A stretch of 64,000 nucleotides of DNA, from IMG/VR virus record IMGVR_UViG_3300013093_000028, positions 32,344 through 96,343 of that record; one strand, given 5' to 3'. The translations under genes and the position numbers were made by a program. The notes under the pieces were generated by a model. The model had not been told where the DNA came from. It saw nothing but the letters and a program-made list of their open reading frames with translations, and did not search any database. Below, piece by piece: positions 34,719-46,900 of the stretch. Origin of the DNA: a virus. The first letter of the stretch is position 1, and each line of letters starts with the position of its first letter.

Positions 34719-37082
34719 ATGGCAGCATTATTAAGCGGTGGTACATTAAGATCGGGTAGTACAAATACATTTATTACCCTTAAAGGCGCACAGCCTCAGT
34801 TACCTGCCACTCCTACTACCAGTACTGGTTACACTCTTATAACCTTTCTTAACCCGCCAGCTGAATTGGACACAATATATGCCAGTAGCTTGGGCAATAT
34901 TGAATTTAACACTGGCACAATGTATGCGAATATTCCTAATATGAACATACAAATTATTGGTACAGGCACTGGCACTGTGATTGTTTCAGGTACTGTGGCC
35001 AATACTGGTACAAACAGTGGAGTACTTGTTGTACAAGGCGGCATTGGTATATCACAAGGTTTCTATACTGGAGCTGATGTTAACATCAATGGACTAACTG
35101 TTGGACAGGGTTATAGTAATACACAAAGTGGCGGCGGTATCAACAATATATCTATTTCTGGTATAGCCACTACTTCATCTAATTCTTTTCCTAACGGTCA
35201 AGAAAATATCAATATTGGTTACAGCAGTCTACAGGGAATTAGTTCAGCATATAAGAGTATTGCTATAGGTCGATATGCTGCCAGCTCAGGTACCTTATTA
35301 GAAAACACTATAGCTATTGGTGATAGTGCTTTAATGAATATTGGTACTACACAAACACAATTTGCTGGGTTTATCACTTCTGCCACACAAGCAGTACCTG
35401 TGGTATTGACTGTGGCCAATCACGAATTAACATCTGGCACAGCAATAAATGTTGATCATGTATTAGGTATGACTCAAGTCAATGGTAACAATTATTACGC
35501 TAAGGTCCTGTCATCATCTACTGTAGCATTATACCTTGATAATATTTTAGGTACTCCGCTTGATGGACGAAACTTCAGTACATATACTAGTGGCGGCACA
35601 TTATCTATTGATTTGGTATGGAATAATAATTTTGCGATTGGAACAAGCGCTGGTGCTAATCTTACCAACGGAACAGAAAACTTTTTCTTAGGTTATAACA
35701 TTGCCAAAAACTTTACCACTGGCAGTTACAACTTTTTCTTAGGACATGATATTGCCCAAAACATGAAGAGTGGCAATAGTAATATATCAATTGGTGGTGA
35801 TAACCTAGTTGATGGATTAAACAACCAAGTTAACATTGGATCAGTATTTTACTATAATGGTGCTGGATATCTACAACTTAACGCAGATACCGGTGTTGGA
35901 TTGGGTGAATCTGCTACAAATACTCCAATAACAGCCACAATTAGCGCAATTTCTACAGGTACACAAACTGTTATTACCACAGTAGCACCTCACGGTATTG
36001 TTACTGATCAATATATTACGATTACAGGTGTAAATGGAACCACACAGTTAAACAATCAATCGTTTTATGTGCGTGTGACTGCTACAAATTCCTTGTTATT
36101 GTTTACTGATGTAGATTTACAAGTACCATTGGACAGTAGCAGTTATTCACATTATACCAACGGCGGTACTGTGACATTAAACAATATTGTCGGAGCACTG
36201 TCTGTACTAGGTGGCGTGGCAATTACTAAAAATTTACTAGTTGGCGGCCCAATCAATGTGTTAAATTACACAGAGTCTAGCTCAATTAACACAGGGTCTT
36301 TGGTAGTCAACGGCGGTGTTGGTATTGCTGGAAATGTAAATATTGGCCGAGGATTAACAATAAACGGACCGACTGATGTTAATATTTCGCCAGCAGGAGC
36401 AACAGTTTACCTAGAGCCTACAGTGGGCGGCAGTGTTCAGATCTATCCAAGTGTTACCACTGGTAATATTAATAATATGAATATTGGTAACGCTGTTCCA
36501 GCATGGGGGACATTTACCAATGTACGTATTACTTCAAATACTTCTGCTACAAGTTTAGGCACCGGCGCATTAATTGTAAACGGCGGTGCTAGTGTTAGCG
36601 GAGACTTCTGGTTAGGCGGAATCTTACACGCCAGTATCAGTGGCGGAGCAGGTCAAGCCAATAATATTGCTGGAGGTACCGCAGGCGCATTAGTATATCA
36701 AGTGGCCAGCAGTTCTACTGGGTTTATCACCATTGGTCCAAGCAATTCTGTATTAATATCAAACGGCTCTAATCCTTTATGGTCAAATACACTTACTGTA
36801 ACAACTCTTAATGTTGTTGGCACCGCCACATCAACTAGTACAACAACTGGTGCGGTTACTGTAGTAGGTGGCGTTGGAGTACAGGGGAATATTTACAGTG
36901 CTGACGGTAATCCGCAACAAAATTATTTGTTGTATACACCAAAAGTCACTGTAACTGGTACTGGAATCCCACCAGCAAACCCAAATATAGGAGATTTTTG
37001 GATTGATACCGTAGCCGGTGGACAGCTACAATACATTCAAGATGGAACCAGTACATTCTGGATCCAGATAACAACAATTTAA
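34719..37082 (+). CDS. Tail fibre protein with YadA-like head repeats
   Basis: This 787-residue fibre contains YadA/Hia-type head repeats at about 165-380 (YKSIAIGRYAASSG, NTIAIGDSALMNIG, NFFLGYNIAKNFTTGSYN, NFFLGHDIAQNMKSGNSNIS), the left-handed beta-roll repeat of trimeric adhesins. Two copies of an ISTGTQTVITTVAPHGIVT-type domain (about 225-290 and 405-480) are inserted. Five GALxVxGGVGIxG modules run along the protein. The C-terminus (GIPPANPNIGDFWIDTVAGG, then QDGTSTFWIQI) is a small cap domain. It is probably a trimer and probably contacts the host surface. Confidence 0.75.
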   Translation: MAALLSGGTLRSGSTNTFITLKGAQPQLPATPTTSTGYTLITFLNPPAELDTIYASSLGNIEFNTGTMYANIPNMNIQIIGTGTGTVIVSGTVANTGTNSGVLVVQGGIGISQGFYTGADVNINGLTVGQGYSNTQSGGGINNISISGIATTSSNSFPNGQENINIGYSSLQGISSAYKSIAIGRYAASSGTLLENTIAIGDSALMNIGTTQTQFAGFITSATQAVPVVLTVANHELTSGTAINVDHVLGMTQVNGNNYYAKVLSSSTVALYLDNILGTPLDGRNFSTYTSGGTLSIDLVWNNNFAIGTSAGANLTNGTENFFLGYNIAKNFTTGSYNFFLGHDIAQNMKSGNSNISIGGDNLVDGLNNQVNIGSVFYYNGAGYLQLNADTGVGLGESATNTPITATISAISTGTQTVITTVAPHGIVTDQYITITGVNGTTQLNNQSFYVRVTATNSLLLFTDVDLQVPLDSSSYSHYTNGGTVTLNNIVGALSVLGGVAITKNLLVGGPINVLNYTESSSINTGSLVVNGGVGIAGNVNIGRGLTINGPTDVNISPAGATVYLEPTVGGSVQIYPSVTTGNINNMNIGNAVPAWGTFTNVRITSNTSATSLGTGALIVNGGASVSGDFWLGGILHASISGGAGQANNIAGGTAGALVYQVASSSTGFITIGPSNSVLISNGSNPLWSNTLTVTTLNVVGTATSTSTTTGAVTVVGGVGVQGNIYSADGNPQQNYLLYTPKVTVTGTGIPPANPNIGDFWIDTVAGGQLQYIQDGTSTFWIQITTI

Positions 37083-37092
37083 AGGCAAAGAC

Positions 37093-37938
37093 ATGACAAC
37101 ATTAGGTTTTCCAATTTATGCTTCCGGTACAAATGTCGGAGCAACCTATACCCTAAACGGGGTAACCTATACGTGGAATGGGTATGCTTGGTACAAAACC
37201 AACCAAGGTCCAATCAATGCTACCACAGTGACTGGCGGCACCATAGTTATTGGAACGGGCACACAGACTGTTATTATTAATAATGGAAATATAACTATCA
37301 ACGGAAGTAGTGTGCTGACAACAAGTTCGTTAATATCAGTATTTTCATCTGGCACAGACATTTCAATTGTCTATGACACTCTAACACAAAAAATTGTTGT
37401 TAGCGATACATCTACTTTCCAAACTGTTACTAATCGTGGCGCAACCACAACTAATATTGTAACATTTGCTAATACCACTAATTCTATAGGTACTACATCT
37501 GGTGCGGTAGTGGTAGCTGGTGGAGTTGGCATTGGTGGTGATGTAAACATAGCCGGTACTATGTACTCAGAGCACGTTCAAATAGCACATGCGGTTTTTG
37601 ATACAACAGCTACATTAGTCACAACTGCTTTGCCAGCGTTAATTGACTCTTATCCTGTAAATCAGTTTAGAAGTGCAAAATATCTAATACAAATAGACGA
37701 CACAAACAACAATAATTACCAAGTATCTGAATTATTAATGCTAGTGGCTAACACTGGCACTGGATGGTACGGTACTAGTTTGCTTGAATACGGTATTAAT
37801 ACCAATGGAGGTGAAATCGGACAATTTAGTAGCCAGGTAAATACTGCTACGAACCCGCCGACAGCTGAGTTATATATAACCATGTATGCTCAATCACAAA
37901 AAACTGTCCAGGTTCTAAGAACTGCGATTACACCTTAA
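37093..37938 (+). CDS. Short fibre protein with shared C-terminal beta domain
   Basis: This 281-residue protein has an N-terminal NGVTYTWNGYAWYKTNQ element, a VSDTSTFQTVTNRGATTTN module shared with the 2449-residue fibre, one SGAVVVAGGVGIGGDVNIAG module, and a ~95-residue C-terminal beta domain (SYPVNQFRSAKYLIQI ... KTVQVLRTAITP). The same C-terminal domain ends the next protein, so the two genes share a cap module. Eleven nt separate it from each neighbour. A tail fibre or adhesin tip is likely. Confidence 0.65.
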   Translation: MTTLGFPIYASGTNVGATYTLNGVTYTWNGYAWYKTNQGPINATTVTGGTIVIGTGTQTVIINNGNITINGSSVLTTSSLISVFSSGTDISIVYDTLTQKIVVSDTSTFQTVTNRGATTTNIVTFANTTNSIGTTSGAVVVAGGVGIGGDVNIAGTMYSEHVQIAHAVFDTTATLVTTALPALIDSYPVNQFRSAKYLIQIDDTNNNNYQVSELLMLVANTGTGWYGTSLLEYGINTNGGEIGQFSSQVNTATNPPTAELYITMYAQSQKTVQVLRTAITP

Positions 37939-37949
37939 CGGAAAATACT

Positions 37950-40850
37950 GTGGCAATAATTCCTGCTAGTCAAGACTTTATAATTAAGAACGGTTTAATT
38001 GTCTTAGGACAAAATGCCGTTACGGATTCACAAAATCAAATTGGAGCGTTGCAAGCCTATGGCGGCGCGGCAATTGCACAAAACTTAATTGTAGGAACAA
38101 CTGGTACATTTGGCGATGCATTATTTGTAACTACGACTGCTACGATTGGTTTAGATTTATCCGTAGGTGCTGGTGCAAACATTAGTCAAGGATTAATTGT
38201 AGGAGGTCCTGCATCTTTTGGTGATACTGTTAGTGTACAAAATACTACAACACTACAAGATTTAACGGTACAAGGTGCATTAAATGTTGCCGGCGGAATT
38301 TCTTTAACTGGCGCACTAAATTTTAGTGGAACCAGTACTTTCTCAAAAAATCTTATTGTTAATAGCACATTATCTAGCCTTACAACAATAACATCCAATG
38401 CCATATATGTAGCAGGTGGCGTTGGCATTGAGAACAATTTAGTTGTAGGTGGGCCTGTTTTATTTAAAGACACTGTAACATTCAATGGTACTGCTACCAA
38501 TGTACTGTCTTCAAACACTTACTATACTGATAACCTACTTGAGCTTCATGTACCAAATGCGGGTGTATACACGCCGTGGGCGTTTGATGACGGGAAAGAC
38601 ATTGGATTTAGGTTCCATTACTTTAACGGCACAGATACAAATGCCGCACTTGTGCTGGCCAATGATACAAAATATTTAGAATGGTATAATACTGGTGCAG
38701 AAAGCACATTAAGTAATTTTACCAGTGCAACTTACGGCACATTTAAAACTGGTGCAATTAAACTTGTATCTGGAAAGCCAAGTTTAGGCAGTACTAATAC
38801 TGGAGATTTAACTGTTGTTGGTGGCGTTGGCATATGGCGTGATTTAACTGTCGGATCAACTGCAACAATTTCTGGCCCACTAACTGTTAATAGTTCTGCA
38901 ACAATAACAGGTAATTTAACAGTAAATGGTTCAATATTTGGTACAGTTACTACAGCTACATTTGCTAATTCTGCAAATACTGCAACAAACTTGGCAGGTG
39001 GAGCCTACGGTAGTTTACCATATCAGAGTAATACTGGTACTACAGCATTTTTACCAATTGGTGCCAACGGTACTTTATTAACTGTTGTTGCGAATTCATT
39101 AACATGGGCAAGTGCTAGTGGATCCACTGTTGGATTTGCGTTAACTTCTACAAACTTATTAGCAGGTACCGCAGGTGCTGTGCCGTTCCAAGCATCGCCC
39201 GGTGTAACAGCATTTGATGGCGCTAACTTTTATTATACAAATTCTGGAACTACAACTGCTACGTTAAATGTAGAAAACTTATCTATATTTGGTTCTACAC
39301 CAGGCACATTTACCGGAACAGGCGCACTGTCTGTAACAGGCGGTGCCTATTTTGGCAAACAAGTTTATATCAACGGAACTAGTACAGGTGCGTTAACTGT
39401 TGTTGGAGCATCAAGTTTTGGTGGAACCGTTACCTTAACTGGCTCAATTAATGGAGTATCTACTGGCTTAGGTACATTAGTTTTAACAAACGGTGGTATA
39501 TATGCACGCCAAGATTTGTATTCTGGCGGCACTGTTACTGGTGCAAATTTACAAGATAGAACACTGGGTGGTAATAATTTAGTTTACTCTGATGTTTCTG
39601 GATTCTTACAAAACGCACAGCCATACTATAACACATTAACAAACATTATTGTTGGTACAATTACACAAGCCAACAATTTAACCGGCGGTTCAACCGGAGC
39701 AATTCCTTTCCAAAGTACCTCATCATCAACAACGTTTGATATCGGTAACTTGTATTATTCATCTAGTACATTGTTCACACCATCATTAAATGTAGCAACA
39801 TCGGCTACAATTGGTGGAAACCTATATGTTGATGGAACAATCTTTATTCAAGGCGTTGGCGTTGAAACAATTACCAGCACTACTGGCTCGTTTAGAGATG
39901 TAGTTTCTACTGGTACAATCTATGCAAATAATATCACTGCCACTGATGTTTTTGCAGTAATTGGTACATTTACTAATTTAACAGTATCAAATACTTTAAC
40001 ATCTAATGATGTACAATCTACGACATTAGAAGTTAGCGGACAAACTACTTTAGGTAATACAACTGCTACCAACGTAACAGTTACCAACTTAACTGTTACT
40101 GGATTATCCACTATTGGATCCATTGGATTTACCAACGCTACTGCAAATAACTTAACTGTTACCAATGTATTGACTGTGGGTAGCTTGATAACTGCAACTA
40201 ATGCAGTGTTTACAGGTACTGTAAACATGTCAGGATTGACAGTTACAAACACAATCAACGGCAATTACATAATTGGCAATTACTTGCAGTCCAACGGCAG
40301 TGCATTAATTAACAATACATTATCTGTAGTGAATACTGCTACAGTTGGCAGTGTAATTTCTACCAGTACGCAAGATGCCATTTCTACAACCACTGGCAGT
40401 ATTGTAAGTTCTGGTGGAATTGCTATCGCAAAGAGCATATATGCCGGCGGCCCAATAACTGTTGGTACTACACTATCTGCCCCTGGAAATGTAGTTCCTG
40501 CGTTATACAGCAATAATACCGTAGTAGCCAGTTATACAAGTAATACAATAAGCGGTTCAAGCCCTGTTAACTTGGATAGTTATAATGCAACTACATATAG
40601 AACAGCTAGATATACTGTACAGGTAGTAGATCAAGTTAACGTTTCAACTACCAGCTGTCATATTACAGAATTAACTGTGTTCCACGATGGTGTAAACGTG
40701 TATATCAACGAATACGGAACTAGCACAAATCGTGGAGAACTTGGCGGATTTGGTGCCAATTTAGTAAGCGGACAAGTTGTGCTAACCTTTACACCAGTCA
40801 GCGCAACGTCTATGACAATCAAAGTTGTTAGATTTGGTATAACAGCCTAA
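37950..40850 (+). CDS. Long tail fibre protein (966 residues)
   Basis: GTG start at 37950 with CGGAAAA upstream. The N-terminus PASQDFIIKNGLIVLGQNAV resembles that of the 2449-residue fibre (NNFKVKNGLIV), suggesting a common attachment domain. The body is Thr/Asn/Gly/Val-rich with six GGxxI modules and a segment LELHVPNAGVYTPWAFDDGK that resembles a globular insertion. Another stretch repeats ATNVTVTNLTVTGLST-like strands (about 700-770), a beta-helix pattern. The C-terminal ~95 residues (TYRTARYTVQVVDQ ... MTIKVVRFGITA) match the end of the preceding gene. Confidence 0.7.
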   Translation: MAIIPASQDFIIKNGLIVLGQNAVTDSQNQIGALQAYGGAAIAQNLIVGTTGTFGDALFVTTTATIGLDLSVGAGANISQGLIVGGPASFGDTVSVQNTTTLQDLTVQGALNVAGGISLTGALNFSGTSTFSKNLIVNSTLSSLTTITSNAIYVAGGVGIENNLVVGGPVLFKDTVTFNGTATNVLSSNTYYTDNLLELHVPNAGVYTPWAFDDGKDIGFRFHYFNGTDTNAALVLANDTKYLEWYNTGAESTLSNFTSATYGTFKTGAIKLVSGKPSLGSTNTGDLTVVGGVGIWRDLTVGSTATISGPLTVNSSATITGNLTVNGSIFGTVTTATFANSANTATNLAGGAYGSLPYQSNTGTTAFLPIGANGTLLTVVANSLTWASASGSTVGFALTSTNLLAGTAGAVPFQASPGVTAFDGANFYYTNSGTTTATLNVENLSIFGSTPGTFTGTGALSVTGGAYFGKQVYINGTSTGALTVVGASSFGGTVTLTGSINGVSTGLGTLVLTNGGIYARQDLYSGGTVTGANLQDRTLGGNNLVYSDVSGFLQNAQPYYNTLTNIIVGTITQANNLTGGSTGAIPFQSTSSSTTFDIGNLYYSSSTLFTPSLNVATSATIGGNLYVDGTIFIQGVGVETITSTTGSFRDVVSTGTIYANNITATDVFAVIGTFTNLTVSNTLTSNDVQSTTLEVSGQTTLGNTTATNVTVTNLTVTGLSTIGSIGFTNATANNLTVTNVLTVGSLITATNAVFTGTVNMSGLTVTNTINGNYIIGNYLQSNGSALINNTLSVVNTATVGSVISTSTQDAISTTTGSIVSSGGIAIAKSIYAGGPITVGTTLSAPGNVVPALYSNNTVVASYTSNTISGSSPVNLDSYNATTYRTARYTVQVVDQVNVSTTSCHITELTVFHDGVNVYINEYGTSTNRGELGGFGANLVSGQVVLTFTPVSATSMTIKVVRFGITA

Positions 40851-40869
40851 CCACATTTTCCTTTTCACG

Positions 40870-40876
40870 CTAAATA
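40870..40876 (+). promoter_or_regulatory. Late-promoter-like motif before the collagen-like fibre
   Basis: CTAAATA lies within the palindrome CGCTAAATATAGCG, 35 nt before the ATG. AAAGGGAAA is the ribosome site. The 61-nt gap is wider than elsewhere in the block. Confidence 0.5.
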
Positions 40877-40911
40877 TAGCGTAACCAGCCGTTACGTGGA
40901 AAGGGAAACTA

Positions 40912-43900
40912 ATGGCAACCATAGAAAATAATTTTAAGGTCAAGAACGGCCTTATAGTCAGTAATACCGCGTCAATTTTAAGCACTGCTTCCAATGCCTT
41001 AACGGTCTCGGGCGGCGCAAATATAGGTGGGAATTTAGTTGTTCAAGGTTCAGTACAAGTAAATGGTACTGTAACTTCTATTGAAAGTACCAGCGTTGAC
41101 ATCGGTACAAACGTAGTATATCTAAGTACACTATCCACTGTATCAGCATTACAAGCAATTGGATCAGGAATAGTAGTTGGTACAGATCCAAATAATACCA
41201 CAAATACACAAACTTGGATAAGTTTAACCTTTGATGGATCCTCAAATTGGGCATCCAAGGGCGGAATTTATCCTAGCACAAATAATTTTTACGGATTAGG
41301 CTCAAATTCTAATGCCTGGTCTAGTCTTTATGTTCAAACCGTAGTAATTAAAGGGTTAACTACAACAACAAACGGGATAATGTACGTTGATGCCAGCGGA
41401 ACATTACGTACAACCACTGCTACTTGGAACGCAGGAACTGGTCAAATTCAAGGTTCTATCACCACTGCTACAACTGCAACTTACGCAGGTAATTTATTAG
41501 GTGGTGCTGTTGCTAGTTTGCCGTACCAAAGCAATATAAACCAAACTGCTATGCTGCCACTTGGTGTAGAAGGGCAAGTTTTAGCGGCTGGTACCGGAAC
41601 ATTATATTGGGCGTCCTTAACTGGTGTTACTGTTAGTACTGCTACTAACTTTAGCGGTGGTGGTCCTGGCGCGATCCCATTCCAATTGGCATCTGGATCT
41701 ACATCTTATGATGATTTATATTTTAGATATTCATATGCGGGCAGTACTGCATCTTTATTAGTTACACAAAATATAGCAGTTCAGAGCGGATCAAGCGCAA
41801 CCAGTCAAGTTACTGGTGCTTTACAAGTCACTGGCGGTGTTGGGGTTACTGGAGCAATCTATGCGGGTGCCATTTATAGTAACGGAAATGCTGTTTTAAG
41901 CAGTACTGGAACCAATACTGGGTATGTAAGTGCTGTTCTTGGTGGAACAGATATTAACGTTAATACAACTACGGGTGTTGTAACAGTCAGTGATACTAGC
42001 ACTTTGCAAAGTGTTACTGGACGTGGAAATAGTACAACTAACGTTGTTAAAATTTTAAACACATCGGCAAGTTTTAGTACACAATCTGGAGCATTAATTG
42101 TTACCGGCGGTGTTGGCATTGGTGGAACTGTTTATGCTGGAACAATGTACAGTAACGGCAACCAAGTTCTTACCAGCGGTGGTGGTGGAAGTGGCTATGT
42201 AAGTAGCGTAACTGCTGGTACAGATACAGCCGTGACTACCAGTACTGGTGCTGTGGTTGTGTATAGTACTGCAACATTACAAAGTATTACTGGCAGAAGC
42301 AATACTACAACATTCCCTATCTACGCTGGACAATTATACGATAGTAATAACAGAGTTGTTACAAACGTAACCCCAGTAAATGGCACAGCAATTAGTATCA
42401 CCAACGTAACATCTACTGGCACAGCAACAACATTCACAATTAATAACTTAGGTGTAACATCTGCTGCCGGTTCAACTTATATCAGTGTCAGTACTAGCAC
42501 TGGGTCAGTAACCATTACAAACTTAGGAGTTCAAACATTAAGTGCTGGAACAGACACAGTAGTAACGTCAAATACTGGTACTATAACAGTTTATAACACA
42601 AGCACATTACAAAGTATAACTGGTCGCGGCGCAACTACTACAAATAAAATTCAGTTTTTGAATACTGCTAGTAGTACTAGTACGGCAACTAGTAACTCGG
42701 TGGATATTCAAGGCGGCTTATGGGTCAACAGGGACTTATCAGTACAGGGAGTAATCAATGCTTTTACTGCTACAGTTACACAAATTTATGGAACAAGTGG
42801 TCAATTCTTTGGAGATCCTACAGGTTCTGGAGCATTGTATGCAGGTATTCCATCCGGATTTACTCCACTGCCAGGGACTGTACTACAACTTACTGGTAAT
42901 ATTTCCGACTACATTCAAACAAACTTCCAAAATATTGGAGACGGGCCTACTGCCAGTGCTGATTGGGTAGCAACTGCTAACAATGGATCTAACTATACTG
43001 GGTTCATTGACATGGGTATTGCCAATAGCAGTTGGGATGGTAGTCAACAAGGTAGTATTGGTTGGGCCGCAGGTGCAAACGACGGGTACTTATATGTTGC
43101 CAGCGGCACTGGGGTTGGCAACGGCAATTTAGTTTTAGGATCAATTAGCACAGGATCGCAAGTAAAAATTAGTGTTGGGGTACCAAGTACAGGTTCTTGG
43201 GTAGCAGTATTCAACCCTGCTGGCACAGTATCAACTAGCACAACTACTGGTGCTATGATTATTAAAGGCGGTGTTGGTATTGGCGGTACCGTTAACGTTG
43301 GCGGCAATATTTACGTTAATGGTAATGCTGTATTAACTGGTAGTGGAACTGGCACTTCTTACGTGACTAGTGTAAATGCAGGTACAGATACGGCAGTAAC
43401 CACAAGTACTGGAAATATAGTTGTTTTCAGTACTGCCACTTTACAAAGTTTAACCAACAGAAGTAACTCTACAACAAATGCAATCTATGCTAATGGATTA
43501 TACGATACTAAAGGTAGAGTTGTCACAAGTGTAACGCCATCTGGAAGCACATACATCGGTGTTTCAAATGTAGTAACTACTGGCACAGCAACGTCATTTA
43601 CAATTAACAATTTAGGTGTAACTAATCTTTCTGGAAGTTTGAATTTAGGAGCATCAAATAGTACTGGTTCTATTACATTAACTAACTTAGGTGTAACTGC
43701 TACCATAGCAGGAACAGCAATTAGTGTAAGTGCAAATACAGGTTCAGTTACTATTACAAACTTGGGTGTAACTGCTACAATTGCAAGCGCCTATATTGGA
43801 GTAAGCTCAAATACAGGTAGCGTAACTATTACTAACTTAGGTGTTCAAACACTGACAGCTGGTACAGATACTGTAGTAACATCAAATACTGGCACTGTAA

Positions 43901-46900
43901 CAGTTTACAACACAAGTACATTACAGAGTGTGACTAATCGTGGTGCAACTACTACTAACACAATTAACATTACAAATTCTACACAAAGTACTAGCTCTAC
44001 AACTGGTGCATTGACTGTTACTGGCGGATTAGGTGTACAAGGTAATATCTACGGTGGATTAATTTATAGTAATGGACAGCAAGTATTAACATCTGGAGTT
44101 GGCGGAGGCGGATATGTTGTCAGTATCGTCGCTGGTACTGATACAGCAGTAAGTACAAGCTCTGGTAACATTGTAATATGGGATACAAGTACATTACAAA
44201 GTGTTACAGGTCGCGGAGCAACTACTACAAATATAGTTTATATCACAAATACTGCTTCTAGTATAAATTCCACTACAGGTGCTTTACAAGTAACTGGTGG
44301 TGTTGGTATTCAAGGCGACTTAAATGTCGGTGGTAATATTGTAGCTACAACTATTACTGCTCAGACATTAATAATAGATTTTACCACAATTACCCAATCT
44401 TTAATTGTTAGCCCAGACATATTCACAATCACTAATACTACAACATCTGTTTCAACCACAACTGGTGCATTGGTCGTTGCTGGCGGTGTTGGTGTTCAAG
44501 GCGGCTTAAATGTCTGGGGACCAATTACAAGCAATGGTATAACTGTTGGATACGGATATAGTGGATCATTTGGATATACTGGTAGTAGAGGTTTTACTGG
44601 TAGCCAAGGGTATGCTGGATCTGCTGGATACAATGGCAGTGTTGGATATACAGGCAGCGCTGGATATAATGGCAGTGTTGGCTACACTGGTTCACAAGGA
44701 TATGCCGGTAGCGCTGGATACAACGGATCAATGGGATATTGGGGTTCAGTTGGTTATACTGGATCACAAGGTTACAGCGGAAGTCAAGGTTATTGGGGTT
44801 CTGTAGGTTATACTGGTTCACAAGGATATGCAGGTAGCGCAGGCTACTGGGGCTCAGTGGGTTATACTGGTAGTACTGGACCACAAGGACCACAGGGTTA
44901 CACTGGCTCGATGGGATATTGGGGTTCTGTAGGTTATACTGGTAGTCTTGGATATTCTGGATCAGTAGGATTTACTGGATCAGTTGGTCCACAAGGACCA
45001 CAGGGTTACACTGGCTCGATGGGATATTGGGGTTCTGTAGGTTATACTGGTAGCGTTGGCGCACAAGGACCACAAGGTTACACTGGATCAGTTGGTCCAC
45101 AGGGGCCACAAGGTTACACTGGATCAGTTGGTCCACAGGGGCCACAAGGTTACACTGGATCAGTTGGTCCACAGGGGCCACAAGGTTACACTGGATCAGT
45201 TGGTCCACAAGGACCACAAGGCCCGCAAGGTTATACTGGTAGTGTCGGACCGCAAGGACCGCAAGGACCACAGGGTTATACTGGATCAGTTGGTCCACAA
45301 GGACCACAAGGATTTGCTGGATCTATGGGTTATTGGGGTTCAGTTGGATACACTGGATCAGTAGGTCCACAAGGACCGCAAGGTTATACTGGCAGTATTG
45401 GATATAGCGGTAGTGCTGGTCCAAGCAATATTATTAATGCTACAAGTACAGCATCTAATACTCTGTACCCTGTAATGGTTGGAACTATTGGCAGTAATCA
45501 GACTGCTTACGCTACAACAAACCTTTCATATAATGCTGCCACAAACAGCATTTATATTGCTGGTGATTTGTATATTGATGGACAGCAAACATATATTAAC
45601 AAAACAAACTTGGCCACAGGCGATGCCACGTTGACATTCAGTACCAGCAGTGCTAGCGCAGCCACAGCTGCCAATAGCGGTATTCAAGTAGGGTCTACTA
45701 GTACACCTTACGCAAGTTTCCTGTATGATGGCAGTGCCAACTGGGTAGTTGGTGGCAGCGCAGCCACCGGATTAAAAGCAGCCAATATCACTGATACAGG
45801 GTTGTCAGCTAACCAAGTCACTTATGCTGGTACAGGCGGCCTATTGAGCGGCAATAATAATTTAACATGGAATGGAACCACATTAACAGTGACAGGAACA
45901 TTGAGTGTGGGCGGTACTGTGAGTCTCACCCAGCCCACACCAATAAACTTTGCTAACGGTCAATACATAAAAGACAACGGCAGTGGCGGATTTGTCCAAT
46001 ATAGTGGTGCGGCTTTCAATATTAATGCTGTGGGTGGCATCACAATGTCTCCAACATCCACCAGTTATGCTCAACAACAAGGGGCACTGCTCAGTGTAAA
46101 TGGCCCTGCCTATATTACTGGTATTACCACCGTTACTAACAACATGGTAATAGGTGGAGGTTCTGCGATCAGCGGTGGCTCAGGAGCCAATTGGTTGACA
46201 TTGTACGGCAATGGGTCGGGATCTAGTTATTCTGGTGGCCTTGTTTTCCAATGGGGTACCACATCCACAGGCTATGCTTATTATCAATCGGGTTATCTAG
46301 TTCATCAAGCAGGCGCAGGGGTTGGACATCAATTCTATGCCAATAACTCAGTAGTGGCTACAATTACCACTAACGGCGCATTTGCGTTTGGATCAAGCGC
46401 ATCTGCTTATGGTAGTGCTGGTCAGTACCTAATGAGTAACGGCAACGCATCTCCTTCTTGGAACACAATCAGCGTTTCAACAGTTAACTTGACACAAGTT
46501 TCCAGTGGCGCAACACCGCAGTACATGGTATTCGCTAACACATCAACTGGTTCGGCAACATTAGAAGCCAATGGTCCAAGCGGAATGGTATATATCCCAA
46601 CTGGTAATAAGTTTGGTATGGGTACTAGTGCTCCTGCTGACACTGACGTTTATGGCGGAGCAGTATTAGATGTCTACGGTCCATTGTACACACGACAATC
46701 TGGCAGTGCTGGTAACCGTATGAGTATGGGTGTTAGCGGCGGTATTGCCTACGTTGACGTTACCACTGGGTTAGGTATGCAGACACAGATATCTGGTGGC
46801 ACTGTGATGAATTTGGATACCAGCGGTAATCTACAAATCAGTGCTAACTGGACAGCACCACAACAAGGCGCAAAACTAAGTGTTCAAGGTGGTGGTTATT

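Noticed and set aside
44594-45364. Long open frames on the other strand and in other frames across the collagen-like region
   Set aside because: They arise from the repetitive Gly-X-Y DNA; their products are low-complexity shadows with no ribosome sites.
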